64,000 nucleotides of DNA from Cupriavidus sp. WGlv3 (GTDB lineage: Bacteria > Pseudomonadota > Gammaproteobacteria > Burkholderiales > Burkholderiaceae): NCBI RefSeq assembly GCF_023952475.1, contig NZ_JALHRX010000017.1, positions 1 to 64,000 of the forward strand, written 5' to 3'. The first letter of the stretch is position 1; each line of letters opens with the position of its first letter. Below are positions 25,599 through 34,092 of this stretch, in pieces. The notes under the pieces were generated by a model. It worked only from the letters and a program-made list of their open reading frames with translations, was not told the DNA's origin and made no database searches. Made by a program: the position numbers and the translations under genes.

Positions 25599-27077
25599 AT
25601 GCCTTTGTCCCTGAACCAACACTTGCTCCCGGGCCGCAACTTTGTCGGCGGCGAATGGTGCAGTGCGGCCGATGACCGCACCGTGGCCGTGGTGGACCCC
25701 GCCACCGAAGAAGCCTTCGCGACCGCGCCGGATAGCGGCGCTGCCGACGCGCTGCGCGCCGTCGACGCCGCCCACGCCGCATTCCCCGCATGGCGCAAGA
25801 CCCCGGCCAAACAGCGCGCGCAGATCATCAAGCGCTGGAACGATCTTGTGGTCAGCCACCAGGAAGACCTTGGCCGGCTGATCTCCAGCGAGCAAGGCAA
25901 GCCGCTGGCGGAAGCCAAGGGCGAGGTTCTGTACGCGGCCAGCTATATCGAATGGTTCGCGGAAGAAGCCACGCGCGCGGATGGCGACGTGATCGCGGCG
26001 CCGGTGCAGGGGCGCCGCATGCTGGCGCTGCGCGAGCCGGTTGGCGTCATCGCCGCGATCACGCCGTGGAATTTCCCTGCAGCAATGATCGCGCGCAAGA
26101 TCGCCCCTGCGCTGGCTGCCGGCTGCACGGTCGTCTGCAAGCCGGCGGAAGATACCCCGCTGACCTCCCTCGCCCTGGTAAAGCTTGCCCAGGAGGCAGG
26201 CGTGCCGCCGGGCGTATTGAACATCGTCACGGCCTCGCGCGATCGGGCTGCCGAAGTCGTCGATGTGTGGCTGGATGATGCACGCGTGCGCAAGATTACC
26301 TTTACCGGCTCGACGCCGGTCGGCAAGCACCTGGCACGCCGTTCCGCCGGTACGCTGAAAAAGCTGTCGCTGGAGCTTGGCGGCAACGCGCCGTTCATTG
26401 TGTTCGACGATGCGGATCTGGACGCTGCCGTCGACGGTCTGATGGCCGCCAAGTTCCGCAATGGTGGACAGACCTGCGTGTCCCCTAACCGGATCTATGT
26501 CCAGGACAAGGTCCACGATGCCTTTGTCGACAAACTTGCCGCCCGCGTCGGTGCGCTGGTCGTTGGTCCCGCGACCGACCCGGCGGCGCAGATCGGCCCG
26601 ATGATCAACGCGCGCGCGGTGGACAAGATCGAACGCCATGTGCAGGACGCGCTCAGCCGCGGGGCCCGCGTGGTGGTCGGCGGCCAGCGCGTTCGCAACG
26701 CGCAGTGCACCGGCCCGAATTACTACGCGCCGACCGTGCTTGTGAATGCGGATGCTTCCATGCAATGCTCTTGCGAGGAAACCTTCGGTCCCGTGGCGCC
26801 CGTGACCCGCTTCGATACCGAGGCCGATGTGGTCGAGGCGGCCAATGCCACGCCGTTCGGGCTCGCCGCGTATTTCTACTCGAACGACGTACGGCGGATC
26901 TGGCGCCTGGCAGATGCACTGGAAACCGGCATTGTCGGCGTCAACGAAGGAGCGCTGGCCGCCGAAGCCGCGCCGTTCGGCGGCGTCAAGGATTCCGGAT
27001 ACGGGCGCGAAGGCTCGCGCCACGGCCTCGACGAGTACATGCATATCAAATACGTGTGCCAGGGCCAGCTGGACTGA
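25599..27077 (+). CDS. gabD: Succinate-semialdehyde dehydrogenase-type aldehyde dehydrogenase
   Basis: 492 residues. GabD-like features: HLLPGRNFVGGEWCSAADDRTVAVVDPATEE, AITPWNFPAAMIARKIAPALAAGCTVVCKPAEDTPLT, ITFTGSTPVGKHLARRSAGTLKKLSLELGGNAPFIVFDDADLDAAV, catalytic Cys in FRNGGQTCVSPNRIYV, and EETFGPVAPVTRF. It oxidises succinate or another omega-semialdehyde to the acid with NAD(P)+. The ATG at 25599 has CGGAGA about 10 bases upstream. It is the last gene of the ABC importer operon and is followed by a strong terminator, then gabT. Together they fit uptake and oxidation of GABA-like amines or peptides containing them. Confidence 0.85.
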   Translation: MPLSLNQHLLPGRNFVGGEWCSAADDRTVAVVDPATEEAFATAPDSGAADALRAVDAAHAAFPAWRKTPAKQRAQIIKRWNDLVVSHQEDLGRLISSEQGKPLAEAKGEVLYAASYIEWFAEEATRADGDVIAAPVQGRRMLALREPVGVIAAITPWNFPAAMIARKIAPALAAGCTVVCKPAEDTPLTSLALVKLAQEAGVPPGVLNIVTASRDRAAEVVDVWLDDARVRKITFTGSTPVGKHLARRSAGTLKKLSLELGGNAPFIVFDDADLDAAVDGLMAAKFRNGGQTCVSPNRIYVQDKVHDAFVDKLAARVGALVVGPATDPAAQIGPMINARAVDKIERHVQDALSRGARVVVGGQRVRNAQCTGPNYYAPTVLVNADASMQCSCEETFGPVAPVTRFDTEADVVEAANATPFGLAAYFYSNDVRRIWRLADALETGIVGVNEGALAAEAAPFGGVKDSGYGREGSRHGLDEYMHIKYVCQGQLD

Positions 27078-27429
27078 GCCTCTGAACCCGCGAAGATCTT
27101 CCTTGTCAGCGCGCCAGAGCGGCCGGCCTTGCCGGCCGCTCTGCATTTTGGCGGAGGGCGCGGGTCGACGAAGATTTCAGGCCATCGAAGGAACTGCTGT
27201 TCCCCTCCTGACAACAGGATTCGCTGCCGATACGGGCCGCACAATCCGTCAAAGCAACTCCGGCATCGTCCCTATACTCGTCTCGTGGTTGACAGCCAGC
27301 CAGCGGGCAATGACAGGGCCGCGCGGCGGCCAAAGACCGTGCCCGTGCAGAAATTCTCACCGGCTCCGATTCCCTTCACAATTCACCGCGGCCCCGGCTT
27401 CGCGGAACCTGAAAAAGAGGTGTAGTGCA
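27078..27429. promoter_or_regulatory. gabD-gabT intergenic region with gabT promoter
   Basis: 352 bases. It holds the gabD terminator (27115-27148). TATACT at 27273-27278 is a possible -10 element for gabT, without a convincing -35. No gene is recognised. Confidence 0.4.
27115..27148 (+). terminator. Rho-independent terminator after gabD
   Basis: A perfect 13-bp G+C-rich stem (27115-27127 with 27131-27143) and a CTT loop, followed by CATTTTGG. It lies 38 bases past the gabD stop and ends the ABC-gabD operon. Confidence 0.85.
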
Positions 27430-28722
27430 ATGACCCAGTCCAACCAGGACCTTATCGCGTTCCGTACGCAACATGTGCCGCACGGCATCGTCACCGCCCA
27501 TCCGATTTTCGCGGACCGGGCCGAAGGCTCTTACCTCTGGGATGTGGAAGGCCGCCGCTATATCGACTTTGTGGGTGGCATTGGCGTGCAGAACATCGGC
27601 CACAACCACCCCAGGATTGTCGAGGCGGTGCGCAAGCAATTGGAGCGCGTTACCCATGCGGCGTTCCAGGTCGTTGGCTATGACTGTTATGTCGAACTGG
27701 CTGCGCGGCTGAACCAGCTCGTCGGCGGGGCAGCGCAATACAAGACGCTATTCGCGACCACAGGCGCGGAGGCCGTCGAGAACGCGATCAAGATCGCACG
27801 CGCTTATCGCAACGTACCGGGCGTCATCGCGTTCCGTGGCGGATTCCATGGCCGCACCTTGCTCGGCACCACCCTGACCGGCATCAGCGCGCCCTACAAG
27901 CAGAACTTCGGGCCGCTCGCCGGCGAGGTGTACCACACGCCTTACCCGGATGCGTTCCGCGGCTTTTCCAGCGCGGATGCGATTCGCGCCCTTGAAGACC
28001 TGTTCGCCACGCAGATCGCGCCCGACCGCGTTGCCGCCATCATTCTCGAACCCGTGCAAGGCGACGGGGGTTTCATCCCTGCGGGAAGCGAGTTCCTGCG
28101 GGCACTGCGCACGCTGACGGAGAAGCATGGCATCGTGCTGATCCTCGATGAGATCCAGGCCGGCTTCGGCCGCACCGGCAAGACGTTCGGCTTCCAGCAT
28201 GCGGGCATCCAGCCGGATCTGGTCACGGTTGCGAAAAGCCTGGCTGGTGGCTTGCCGCTGTCCGGCGTGGTCGGCCGCGCCGAGATCATGGATGCACCGG
28301 CGCCGGGGGGCCTGGGTGGCACCTATGGTGGCAATCCGCTCGCTTGCGCCGCCGCGCTGGCCGTGCTCGACGTATTCGAGGAGGAACAGCTTCTCGCCAA
28401 GGCGCACGGACTTGGCGAAACGCTGCGTGCAGGCCTGGAGCAGCTCGCCCGGGAGTTCCCCGCCATCGGCACGGTGCGCGGCCTGGGCCCGATGCTGGCG
28501 CTGGAATTCGTCAAGAACGGCGATCGGTTCCAGCCTGACGCGGCCTTCGCGCAGGCGGTTATCGACCGCTGCCGCGAAGGTGGCCTGCTTGTGATCAAAT
28601 GCGGCGTGCATCGAAATACGGTGCGCCTGCTGGCACCGCTGAACACCAGCCTGGAAACCGCTCAGGAGGCCCTGGAGATCCTGCGCACGGCCATTGCGCT
28701 GGCCACCAAGGCTGAGCAATAG
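27430..28722 (+). CDS. gabT: 4-aminobutyrate aminotransferase (GabT-like, class III)
   Basis: 430 residues. Class III aminotransferase landmarks: GSYLWDVEGRRYIDFVGGIGVQNIGHNHPRIVEAVRKQL, ATTGAEAVENAIKIARAYRNVPGVIAFRGGFHGRTLLGTTLTG, AAIILEPVQGDGGFIPAGSEFLRALR, VLILDEIQAGFGRTGKTFGFQH, and the PLP Lys in DLVTVAKSLAGGLPLSGVVGR. These match GabT closely. It converts GABA and 2-oxoglutarate to succinate semialdehyde and glutamate. AAGAGGTG precedes the ATG at 27430. It has its own terminator and lies just past gabD, forming the GABA-to-succinate pair. A 5-aminovalerate substrate is also possible. Confidence 0.87.
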   Translation: MTQSNQDLIAFRTQHVPHGIVTAHPIFADRAEGSYLWDVEGRRYIDFVGGIGVQNIGHNHPRIVEAVRKQLERVTHAAFQVVGYDCYVELAARLNQLVGGAAQYKTLFATTGAEAVENAIKIARAYRNVPGVIAFRGGFHGRTLLGTTLTGISAPYKQNFGPLAGEVYHTPYPDAFRGFSSADAIRALEDLFATQIAPDRVAAIILEPVQGDGGFIPAGSEFLRALRTLTEKHGIVLILDEIQAGFGRTGKTFGFQHAGIQPDLVTVAKSLAGGLPLSGVVGRAEIMDAPAPGGLGGTYGGNPLACAAALAVLDVFEEEQLLAKAHGLGETLRAGLEQLAREFPAIGTVRGLGPMLALEFVKNGDRFQPDAAFAQAVIDRCREGGLLVIKCGVHRNTVRLLAPLNTSLETAQEALEILRTAIALATKAEQ

Positions 28723-28831
28723 CAAGGACACCGGCGCCGGGAACGGCGCCCGGCACATAGCAGTTTCGCTTTGGCACCGGATTCGGACGCGACGCCGGGG
28801 TCCAGTCGATGGGCGCGCAAGAAAGCCCCAC

Positions 28832-28862
28832 GGCTCCCTACAGCGTAGGGAGCCTTTGCTTC
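28832..28862 (+). terminator. Terminator between gabT and SBP1
   Basis: A perfect 10-bp stem (GGCTCCCTAC 28832-28841 with GTAGGGAGCC 28845-28854) and an AGC loop, followed by TTTGCTTC. It lies between convergent gabT and the binding-protein gene and may serve both strands. Confidence 0.75.
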
Positions 28863-28883
28863 ATCTGCCGCTACAGCGGCCGG

Positions 28884-30503
28884 TCAGGCATCGAGCCACA
28901 CGTGCTCGGCAAACATATAGCCCATCAGACCGCCCAGCGGGATGGGCGAAAGCCCCTTGAGCTTGGTCGTATGCGCGTCGATGCTTGCCAGGAACAACGG
29001 GATGCCGATGCCAGCCTCCTGGTGAATCATCGTCTGCATGTCGGCATACATCTGACTGCGCTTGCCGTTATCGGTTTCGGCTCGCGCGGCCAGCAGCAAC
29101 TGGTCGAACTTTGGATTCTTCCAGCGGGACTCGTTCCATGGAGCGTCGGACTTGAAGAACTGCGTGAGGATGGTATCGGCGCTGGGCCGCGGGTTCACGT
29201 TGCCGAACCCTACGGGACTATTGAGCCAGTGATTGGACCAATACCCGTCTGCCGGCATGCGCTTGACTTCGAGCTCCAGACCCGCGCGCTGCGCTGCCTG
29301 TTGCAACACCAGCGCCATCTCGACCGAATACAGGGCGGCCGGCGATGTCACTACCGGCACCTTGCCGGTCACGCCCGACTTGCGCAGGTGGAACTTCGCC
29401 TTCTCGGGATCGAACGGCCGCTGCGGCAGATCCTTGAAATAGAAGCGGTTGGTGGGGTCGATGGGCTGGTCGTTGGCGACCACTGCATTACCCAGCGCGA
29501 TGGACTGCCGCATCTGCTGGCGGTCCAGCAAGTACTTCATACCGAGGATAAAGTCAGGGTTCGTGCCGGGGCCCACGTCCTTGCGCATGATCAGGTCGGA
29601 GTACTGGCCGGATTGCGTCGTCATGATGGCATAGCCGGGAGTCCCCTTGATCCTCGCCACGGCGCGTGGGTTGATCATCGCGACCAGGTCCATGCCGCCT
29701 GACAGCAGTGCGTTGACGCGCGCACTCTCGTCGGTAATGCCGACGAGCTCGATCTCGTCGAGGTAGGGCTTCCCGGGCTTCCAGTATGCGTCGTTGCGAA
29801 CCACCAGCGTGCGCACGCCGGGCTTGAAGTCCTTGATCTTGTAAGGCCCGGTGCCGATGCCGGCGCTGAAGTCGGTGGTGCCGTCCTTGACGATGTGGAA
29901 GTGGAACGTCCCGAGGATGACCGGCAGGTCGGCATTGGGGCTGTTCAGCACCACCGTGACCTCGTTCGGGCCGGTGGCCTTCACGCTTTCGATCTGCTCG
30001 GCCAGCACCTTGGCCTTGGAGGCCGTGGCCGGATCCTTGTGGCGCATGATCGAGTACACCACGTCGGCCGGCGCGAGCGCCTTGCCGTCGTGGAAGGTCA
30101 CGCCCTTGCGCAGCGTAAAGACCCAGGTTTTGGCATCGGTGGTGTTGAACGTCTCTGCCAGCGCCGCCCGCGGCGTCAGGCTCCGGTCCAGCGAGGTCAG
30201 TCCGTTGTATACCATGTTGCAGCGCACATAGTCGTTCTGGTTCGACTGCTTGGCCGGATCGAGCGTATCGGAGGCGGAGGCCGTGCCCACCGCCACGCGG
30301 ATGCGTCCGCCTCGCTTGGGCGTCTGCGCATGCGCGCCGACCGCCGCACCGGCCAGGCCGCCGGCCAGCGTGACCTGCATGCCCCCCGCCACCAGCATCT
30401 TCAGGACATCGCGCCGGGTGGCGCCGTGTTTGAGCGCTTCCATCATGCGAAGGCTTTCGCTGGGGCCGACAAAGTTTTCCAACTGGTTACGGCTATCACT
30501 CAT
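28884..30503 (-). CDS. ABC peptide-type substrate-binding protein, Tat-exported, copy 1 (SBP1)
   Basis: 539 residues. The N-terminus carries a twin-arginine signal (ATRRDVLKMLVAGGMQVTLAGGLAGAAVGAHA). The solute-binding family 5 domain follows: GGRIRVAVGTASASDTLDPAKQSNQNDYVRCNMVYNGL, WVFTLRKGVTFHDGKALAPADVVYSIMRHKDPAT, and GTGPYKIKDFKPGVRTLVVRNDAYWKPGKPYLDEIEL. AAAGGAG precedes the ATG at 30501-30503. It is nearly identical to SBP2 at 39965-41584, and the copies form direct DNA repeats. No permease is adjacent; the DppBC-DF importer 3 kb away is the probable partner. A sigma-54-like promoter module lies about 150-240 bases upstream. Confidence 0.88.
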   Translation of the reverse strand: MSDSRNQLENFVGPSESLRMMEALKHGATRRDVLKMLVAGGMQVTLAGGLAGAAVGAHAQTPKRGGRIRVAVGTASASDTLDPAKQSNQNDYVRCNMVYNGLTSLDRSLTPRAALAETFNTTDAKTWVFTLRKGVTFHDGKALAPADVVYSIMRHKDPATASKAKVLAEQIESVKATGPNEVTVVLNSPNADLPVILGTFHFHIVKDGTTDFSAGIGTGPYKIKDFKPGVRTLVVRNDAYWKPGKPYLDEIELVGITDESARVNALLSGGMDLVAMINPRAVARIKGTPGYAIMTTQSGQYSDLIMRKDVGPGTNPDFILGMKYLLDRQQMRQSIALGNAVVANDQPIDPTNRFYFKDLPQRPFDPEKAKFHLRKSGVTGKVPVVTSPAALYSVEMALVLQQAAQRAGLELEVKRMPADGYWSNHWLNSPVGFGNVNPRPSADTILTQFFKSDAPWNESRWKNPKFDQLLLAARAETDNGKRSQMYADMQTMIHQEAGIGIPLFLASIDAHTTKLKGLSPIPLGGLMGYMFAEHVWLDA

Positions 30504-31149
30504 CGTCTGCTCCTTTGGTGCCGGGGCACGAGGACTGTGCCCAGGGCGGAATGCTGTTGACCCTCGGGCTTGGCCCGCAATCTTTAACTTTACGAAGCCG
30601 CCGACTGCAAGGATCGGCTTCAGGTGCTTCATGCTAGTCAACCCCCACAAGCATTTGTTTCCGTTGGGGGCTGCGCGACCGCATCGAATTGCAAAGCTGG
30701 CACCTCCGGCAGACGAATCTTTCAAACTACGGACAAACCCCAGCCCGTTTCAGCAGCCTGGCATCAGGTCATTTGGCATCATGCGCTGTGCGACGCGCTC
30801 TTTCCAGTCCTGCCTGCGCTGCCTTGCCCCCTTCCCCCTTCCCGCACGGCGAGTCGGCCGTCTCCATGCCCCTACCGCCAATGCAAGCCGGCCACCGCCG
30901 CCCCGATGCAGCCTGCGCCACTCCGTCTCCCGCTGTGGCACAGCCGCCAGCGCAGCCAGTCAATACGGCACCGCGTCGTTCAGGCGCTTGACGGATCCCG
31001 CACCAAACAATCTGCTGTCTCGCCCCGTATAAGAGCAGGGTTCTTCGTGGCGCCCCAACAATGCAGCACCATACCGCGCGCCGCCGCCGCTAAGCTTGGT
31101 CCAAGCCAGTCGGCTGCGCTACGCACGAATGGATGCGAAGGACACTGCG
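30504..31149. other. Long divergent intergenic region, SBP1 / class III aminotransferase
   Basis: 646 bases. It holds the conserved 88-bp promoter module described separately (30653-30740). The rest (30741-31149) has only motif-free open frames, so I see no gene in it. It must also contain the promoter of the aminotransferase at 31150. Confidence 0.5.
30653..30740 (-). promoter_or_regulatory. Duplicated sigma-54-like promoter module, copy A (upstream of SBP1)
   Basis: This 88-base stretch matches 43726-43813 without gaps at 72 of 88 positions by my count, with an identical 20-base core at 30685-30704. Read on the minus strand the core has GG at 30704-30703, ten bases, then GC at 30692-30691 within TTTGCA. 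This is the GG-N10-GC layout of a sigma-54 promoter. It points towards SBP1, about 190 bases away. Confidence 0.6.
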
Positions 31150-32553
31150 ATGACCCTGATCAATGACCTGCCCCAACTCGCTTCGCTTGACGCCGCGGAC
31201 CGCGCGCATCTGATCCATCCCGTCTCGCCGTGGCGCGTGCACGAGCAGCGCGGTCCCACGGTACTGGCTTCCGGCCGAGGTGCCTGGCTGACGGATGCCG
31301 ACGGCAATGAAGTCCTCGACGCGTTCGCCGGTCTTTGGTGCGTCAATATCGGCTATGGACAGGAAAGCGTGGTGCAGGCCGCCGCCGTGCAGATGCGCCG
31401 CCTGCCCTATGCGACCGGTTACTTTCACTTCAGCAGCGAGCCTGCCATCCGCCTCGCCGAGAAGCTTGTGCAGCTTACGCCCGGCTCATTGAACCACGTC
31501 TATCTCACCCTGGGCGGCTCCGAAGCGGTTGATACGGCCGTGCGCTTCATTACGCAATATTTCAATGCCACCGGGCGGCCAACCAAGAAGCATTGCATCG
31601 CACTGGAGCGCGGCTATCACGGCTCTTCATCGACCGGCGCCGGACTGACCGCCCTGCCGGCTTTCCACCGCGGCTTCGACCTGCCCCTGCGCACGCAGCA
31701 CTACATCCCCTCTCCCAATCCCTATCGCGCCAGCAATCCCGACGATGCCCAGGGCATCATCGCCGCCTCGGTGGCAGCGCTGCGCAACAAGGTCGCGGAG
31801 CTGGGCGCGGACAATGTGGCCGCCTTCTTCTGCGAACCCGTGCAGGGCTCGGGTGGCGTGATTGTGCCGCCCAGGGGCTGGCTCAAGGCCATGCGCGAGG
31901 CGGCGCGCGAGCTGGACATCCTTTTTGTCGTCGACGAAGTGATTACGGGCTTCGGGCGCACCGGCCCCATGTTCGCCTGCGAGGCTGAAGAGGTCGTGCC
32001 CGACATCATGACGCTTGCGAAGGGCCTCACCGCCGGCTACGTGCCCATGGGCGCGACGATGATATCCGAGCAACTGTACGCCGGCATTGCCGACGGCGCT
32101 CCCGATGGGTCGCCAGTTGGCCATGGCGCGACATACTCCGCTCATCCGGTCAGCGCCGCGGTGGCCCTGGAGGTGCTGCGCCTGTACGAGGAAGGCGGCA
32201 TCCTGGCCAATGGCCAGCGGGGCGCGGTGCCGTTTGCCGCGGGCCTGGATGCGTTGCGCAGCCATCCGCTGGTGGGTGACTCGCGCCATCGCGGACTGCT
32301 CGGCGCGTTGGAACTCGTAAGCGACAAGGACAGCAAGCGCGGCTTCGACCCTTCGCTGCGCCTGGCCGAGCGGATCGCGGCGGCAGCCTACCGCAACGGC
32401 ATTGTGTTCCGCGCCTTCGCCGACAATATCCTGGGCTTTGCCCCCGCACTGACCTATACCGAAGCCGAGTTCGAGCTGATGTTCGCACGCGTGAAAAAGA
32501 CGCTGGATGACGTGCTTGCAGCGCCTGACGTGCGCGCCGCGCTTGCAAGCTGA
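31150..32553 (+). CDS. Class III aminotransferase (omega-amino acid / diamine:pyruvate type)
   Basis: 467 residues from the ATG at 31150, which has GAAGGA at the right distance. Landmarks: LIHPVSPWRVHEQRGPTVLASGRGAWLTDADGNEVLDAFAGLWCVNIGYGQESVVQAAAVQM, YLTLGGSEAVDTAVRF, CIALERGYHGSSSTGAGLTALPAFH, AAFFCEPVQGSGGVIVPPRGWLKAMREAARELDILFVVDEVITGFGRTG, and the PLP Lys in DIMTLAKGLTAGYVPMGA. Close to the omega-aminotransferases that use beta-alanine, putrescine or similar amines with pyruvate. It is a second route, beside GabT, from an amine to a semialdehyde. Divergent from SBP1; substrate not predictable. Confidence 0.85.
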   Translation: MTLINDLPQLASLDAADRAHLIHPVSPWRVHEQRGPTVLASGRGAWLTDADGNEVLDAFAGLWCVNIGYGQESVVQAAAVQMRRLPYATGYFHFSSEPAIRLAEKLVQLTPGSLNHVYLTLGGSEAVDTAVRFITQYFNATGRPTKKHCIALERGYHGSSSTGAGLTALPAFHRGFDLPLRTQHYIPSPNPYRASNPDDAQGIIAASVAALRNKVAELGADNVAAFFCEPVQGSGGVIVPPRGWLKAMREAARELDILFVVDEVITGFGRTGPMFACEAEEVVPDIMTLAKGLTAGYVPMGATMISEQLYAGIADGAPDGSPVGHGATYSAHPVSAAVALEVLRLYEEGGILANGQRGAVPFAAGLDALRSHPLVGDSRHRGLLGALELVSDKDSKRGFDPSLRLAERIAAAAYRNGIVFRAFADNILGFAPALTYTEAEFELMFARVKKTLDDVLAAPDVRAALAS

Positions 32554-32709
32554 TTGCGAACCGGCAGCGTCGACAAAGCGATTTCCCGCGCCCTTGTTTC
32601 GGTACCACTGTTTGCCAGAGCTATTGTTTCCGATCTGTCGCTGAGACGCTCTTTCGACGTGCGACAGCGCCCCGGCGCTGTGCCGCGAAGCATCGCGTAG
32701 CGCCGCTTT

Positions 32710-32742
32710 AAAAAAAGACCCACAGGCATCGCAGCCTGTGGG
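32710..32742 (-). terminator. Rho-independent terminator of the bicupin gene
   Basis: A perfect 9-bp stem (CCCACAGGC 32719-32727 with GCCTGTGGG 32734-32742) and a 6-base loop. On the minus strand it is followed by TC and then a T run (complement of the A run ending at 32716). It lies about 60 bases past the bicupin stop and faces the aminotransferase gene. Confidence 0.85.
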
Positions 32743-32800
32743 CAAACGCCTCCCAGTGGAGCAGGGACCGCTGAAGAAAAATGTGACTGGAAATCGATTG

Positions 32801-33541
32801 CTAGGACGGACGGAAGATGGCATAGACCTTCGCCACATGCTCCCGGCTTTCCCAACTGCATTGCGCATGCTGTTCGACCAGGAAAATATCGCCCTCTGAA
32901 AATGTGCCGCTGCGGCCAGTCTCGTCCTGGAACGTCACACTGCCGGACAACAGGTGCATCAGTTCGTAATGGATATACGGCATGACGCGGCGGTGGTACG
33001 GCGTCGAATCCCAGGTGCCGCAGACGAACTGCCCGTCCTCCGAGCGATAGTCGGTATGGTTGCGGCAAACCGGCGCCGGCGTAAGCATAAACTCGGCCGG
33101 TGGCGTGCCGGATGGTTGCAGTTCCGGCGCCTGCGCGATCGGCACCAGTGCGCGCGAGCCAACCACGCTGTGGTTGTAGCGCATGAAGATGATGGTGACA
33201 GGCGCTTCGGCACGCCACGCGAACCACGCATCGCGCAGGATGACGGCACTATTGCCGGCACCGAGGACGACCGTCTGGCCCATCCGCGTCAACGTCAGGC
33301 TGCCCTCGCTGACGATGATGAACTCGTCCGCCGGCAGGGCGTCAACGGCTCCCGCACCAGCATCGAGCGCGATCTTCCCTACCGTGACGGGCCCCGGCGG
33401 CAAGTCGAGAAGCCGACGGCTGGACAGGAATGCATCTTCGCCATCCTGCGTGGTGACCGGGATGCCCCGTGCATGGTCCCGCGCAAACTCGCGCAGATCG
33501 ACAAAAGTGGCCGGGGTGGCGCGCTGTTGCAAACTCGACAT
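32801..33541 (-). CDS. Bicupin protein (two cupin domains)
   Basis: 246 residues with no signal peptide, so cytoplasmic. Domain 1 spans about residues 45-120 (GPVTVGKIALDAGAGAVDALPADEFIIVSEGSLTLTRMGQTVVLGAGNSAVILRDAWFAWRA) and resembles the cupin_3 (DUF861) fold. Domain 2 spans about 165-240 (DSTPYHRRVMPYIHYELMHLLSGSVTFQDETGRSGTFSEGDIFLVEQHAQCSWES). It is flanked by the aminotransferase (convergent) and GNAT2 (divergent), which suggests a role in amine or amino-acid catabolism, perhaps on a ureido or hydroxy acid. Function is not known. Confidence 0.72.
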   Translation of the reverse strand: MSSLQQRATPATFVDLREFARDHARGIPVTTQDGEDAFLSSRRLLDLPPGPVTVGKIALDAGAGAVDALPADEFIIVSEGSLTLTRMGQTVVLGAGNSAVILRDAWFAWRAEAPVTIIFMRYNHSVVGSRALVPIAQAPELQPSGTPPAEFMLTPAPVCRNHTDYRSEDGQFVCGTWDSTPYHRRVMPYIHYELMHLLSGSVTFQDETGRSGTFSEGDIFLVEQHAQCSWESREHVAKVYAIFRPS

Positions 33542-34092
33542 GACTTGTTCCCGCGATCAATGAGATTGCGCCGCATGACCTGTCCGCGCAGGGTCTCAGA
33601 ATGAAGAAATTGGTGGACCGGCACGGTCAGAGCACCATGAAAGTGGCGTCGCTCGTCCCTGCATCCCGAGGAGGATTAGACCACTACCGGATTTCCGGCG
33701 TATCGTGTTTGGCCAGGGCGTAAGGAAAGAATCTATGGCATTCGCCACGCGCGGCGGCATATGTTGCTGCAAGCCTCGCATGCGCCGATTACCGGGGTGC
33801 CGACCGCGCGCGACTCGCCGATGCGCCTGCCGGCGGCAAGCCAACGGTACGCCCATGGGCTTAGCAATTCATGCGGTCTGCCTGCGGGTTGACCGCATAA
33901 GAACCCCGTTACGCCACGGCAGCCAGATGATCGTGCGGAATCTCTGCCAGGCCGCAATGCGGCCCCATAGCTATGGCAAGATTACCTCAGTCGCCAGACC
34001 CGCCCGACGCGGGCGATGCCAGGCAAATGCGGCCAATGGCAGCGCGTAGCAAGTCACGGCGGCCGGTTCAATGTGCCAGAAAGGAAGACATC
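33542..34092. other. Intergenic region between bicupin and GNAT2
   Basis: 551 bases between divergent genes. Open frames here lack family motifs and good ribosome sites, so I see no supportable gene. The bicupin and GNAT2 promoters must lie here. Confidence 0.5.

Noticed and set aside
23702-25918. 738-residue minus-strand frame opposite the ABC ATPase
   Set aside because: It is the antisense shadow of the ABC genes; the plus strand carries complete Walker and signature motifs.
33705-34049. Plus-strand frame of about 115 residues before GNAT2
   Set aside because: Arg/Cys-rich translation without motif or ribosome site; treated as non-coding.
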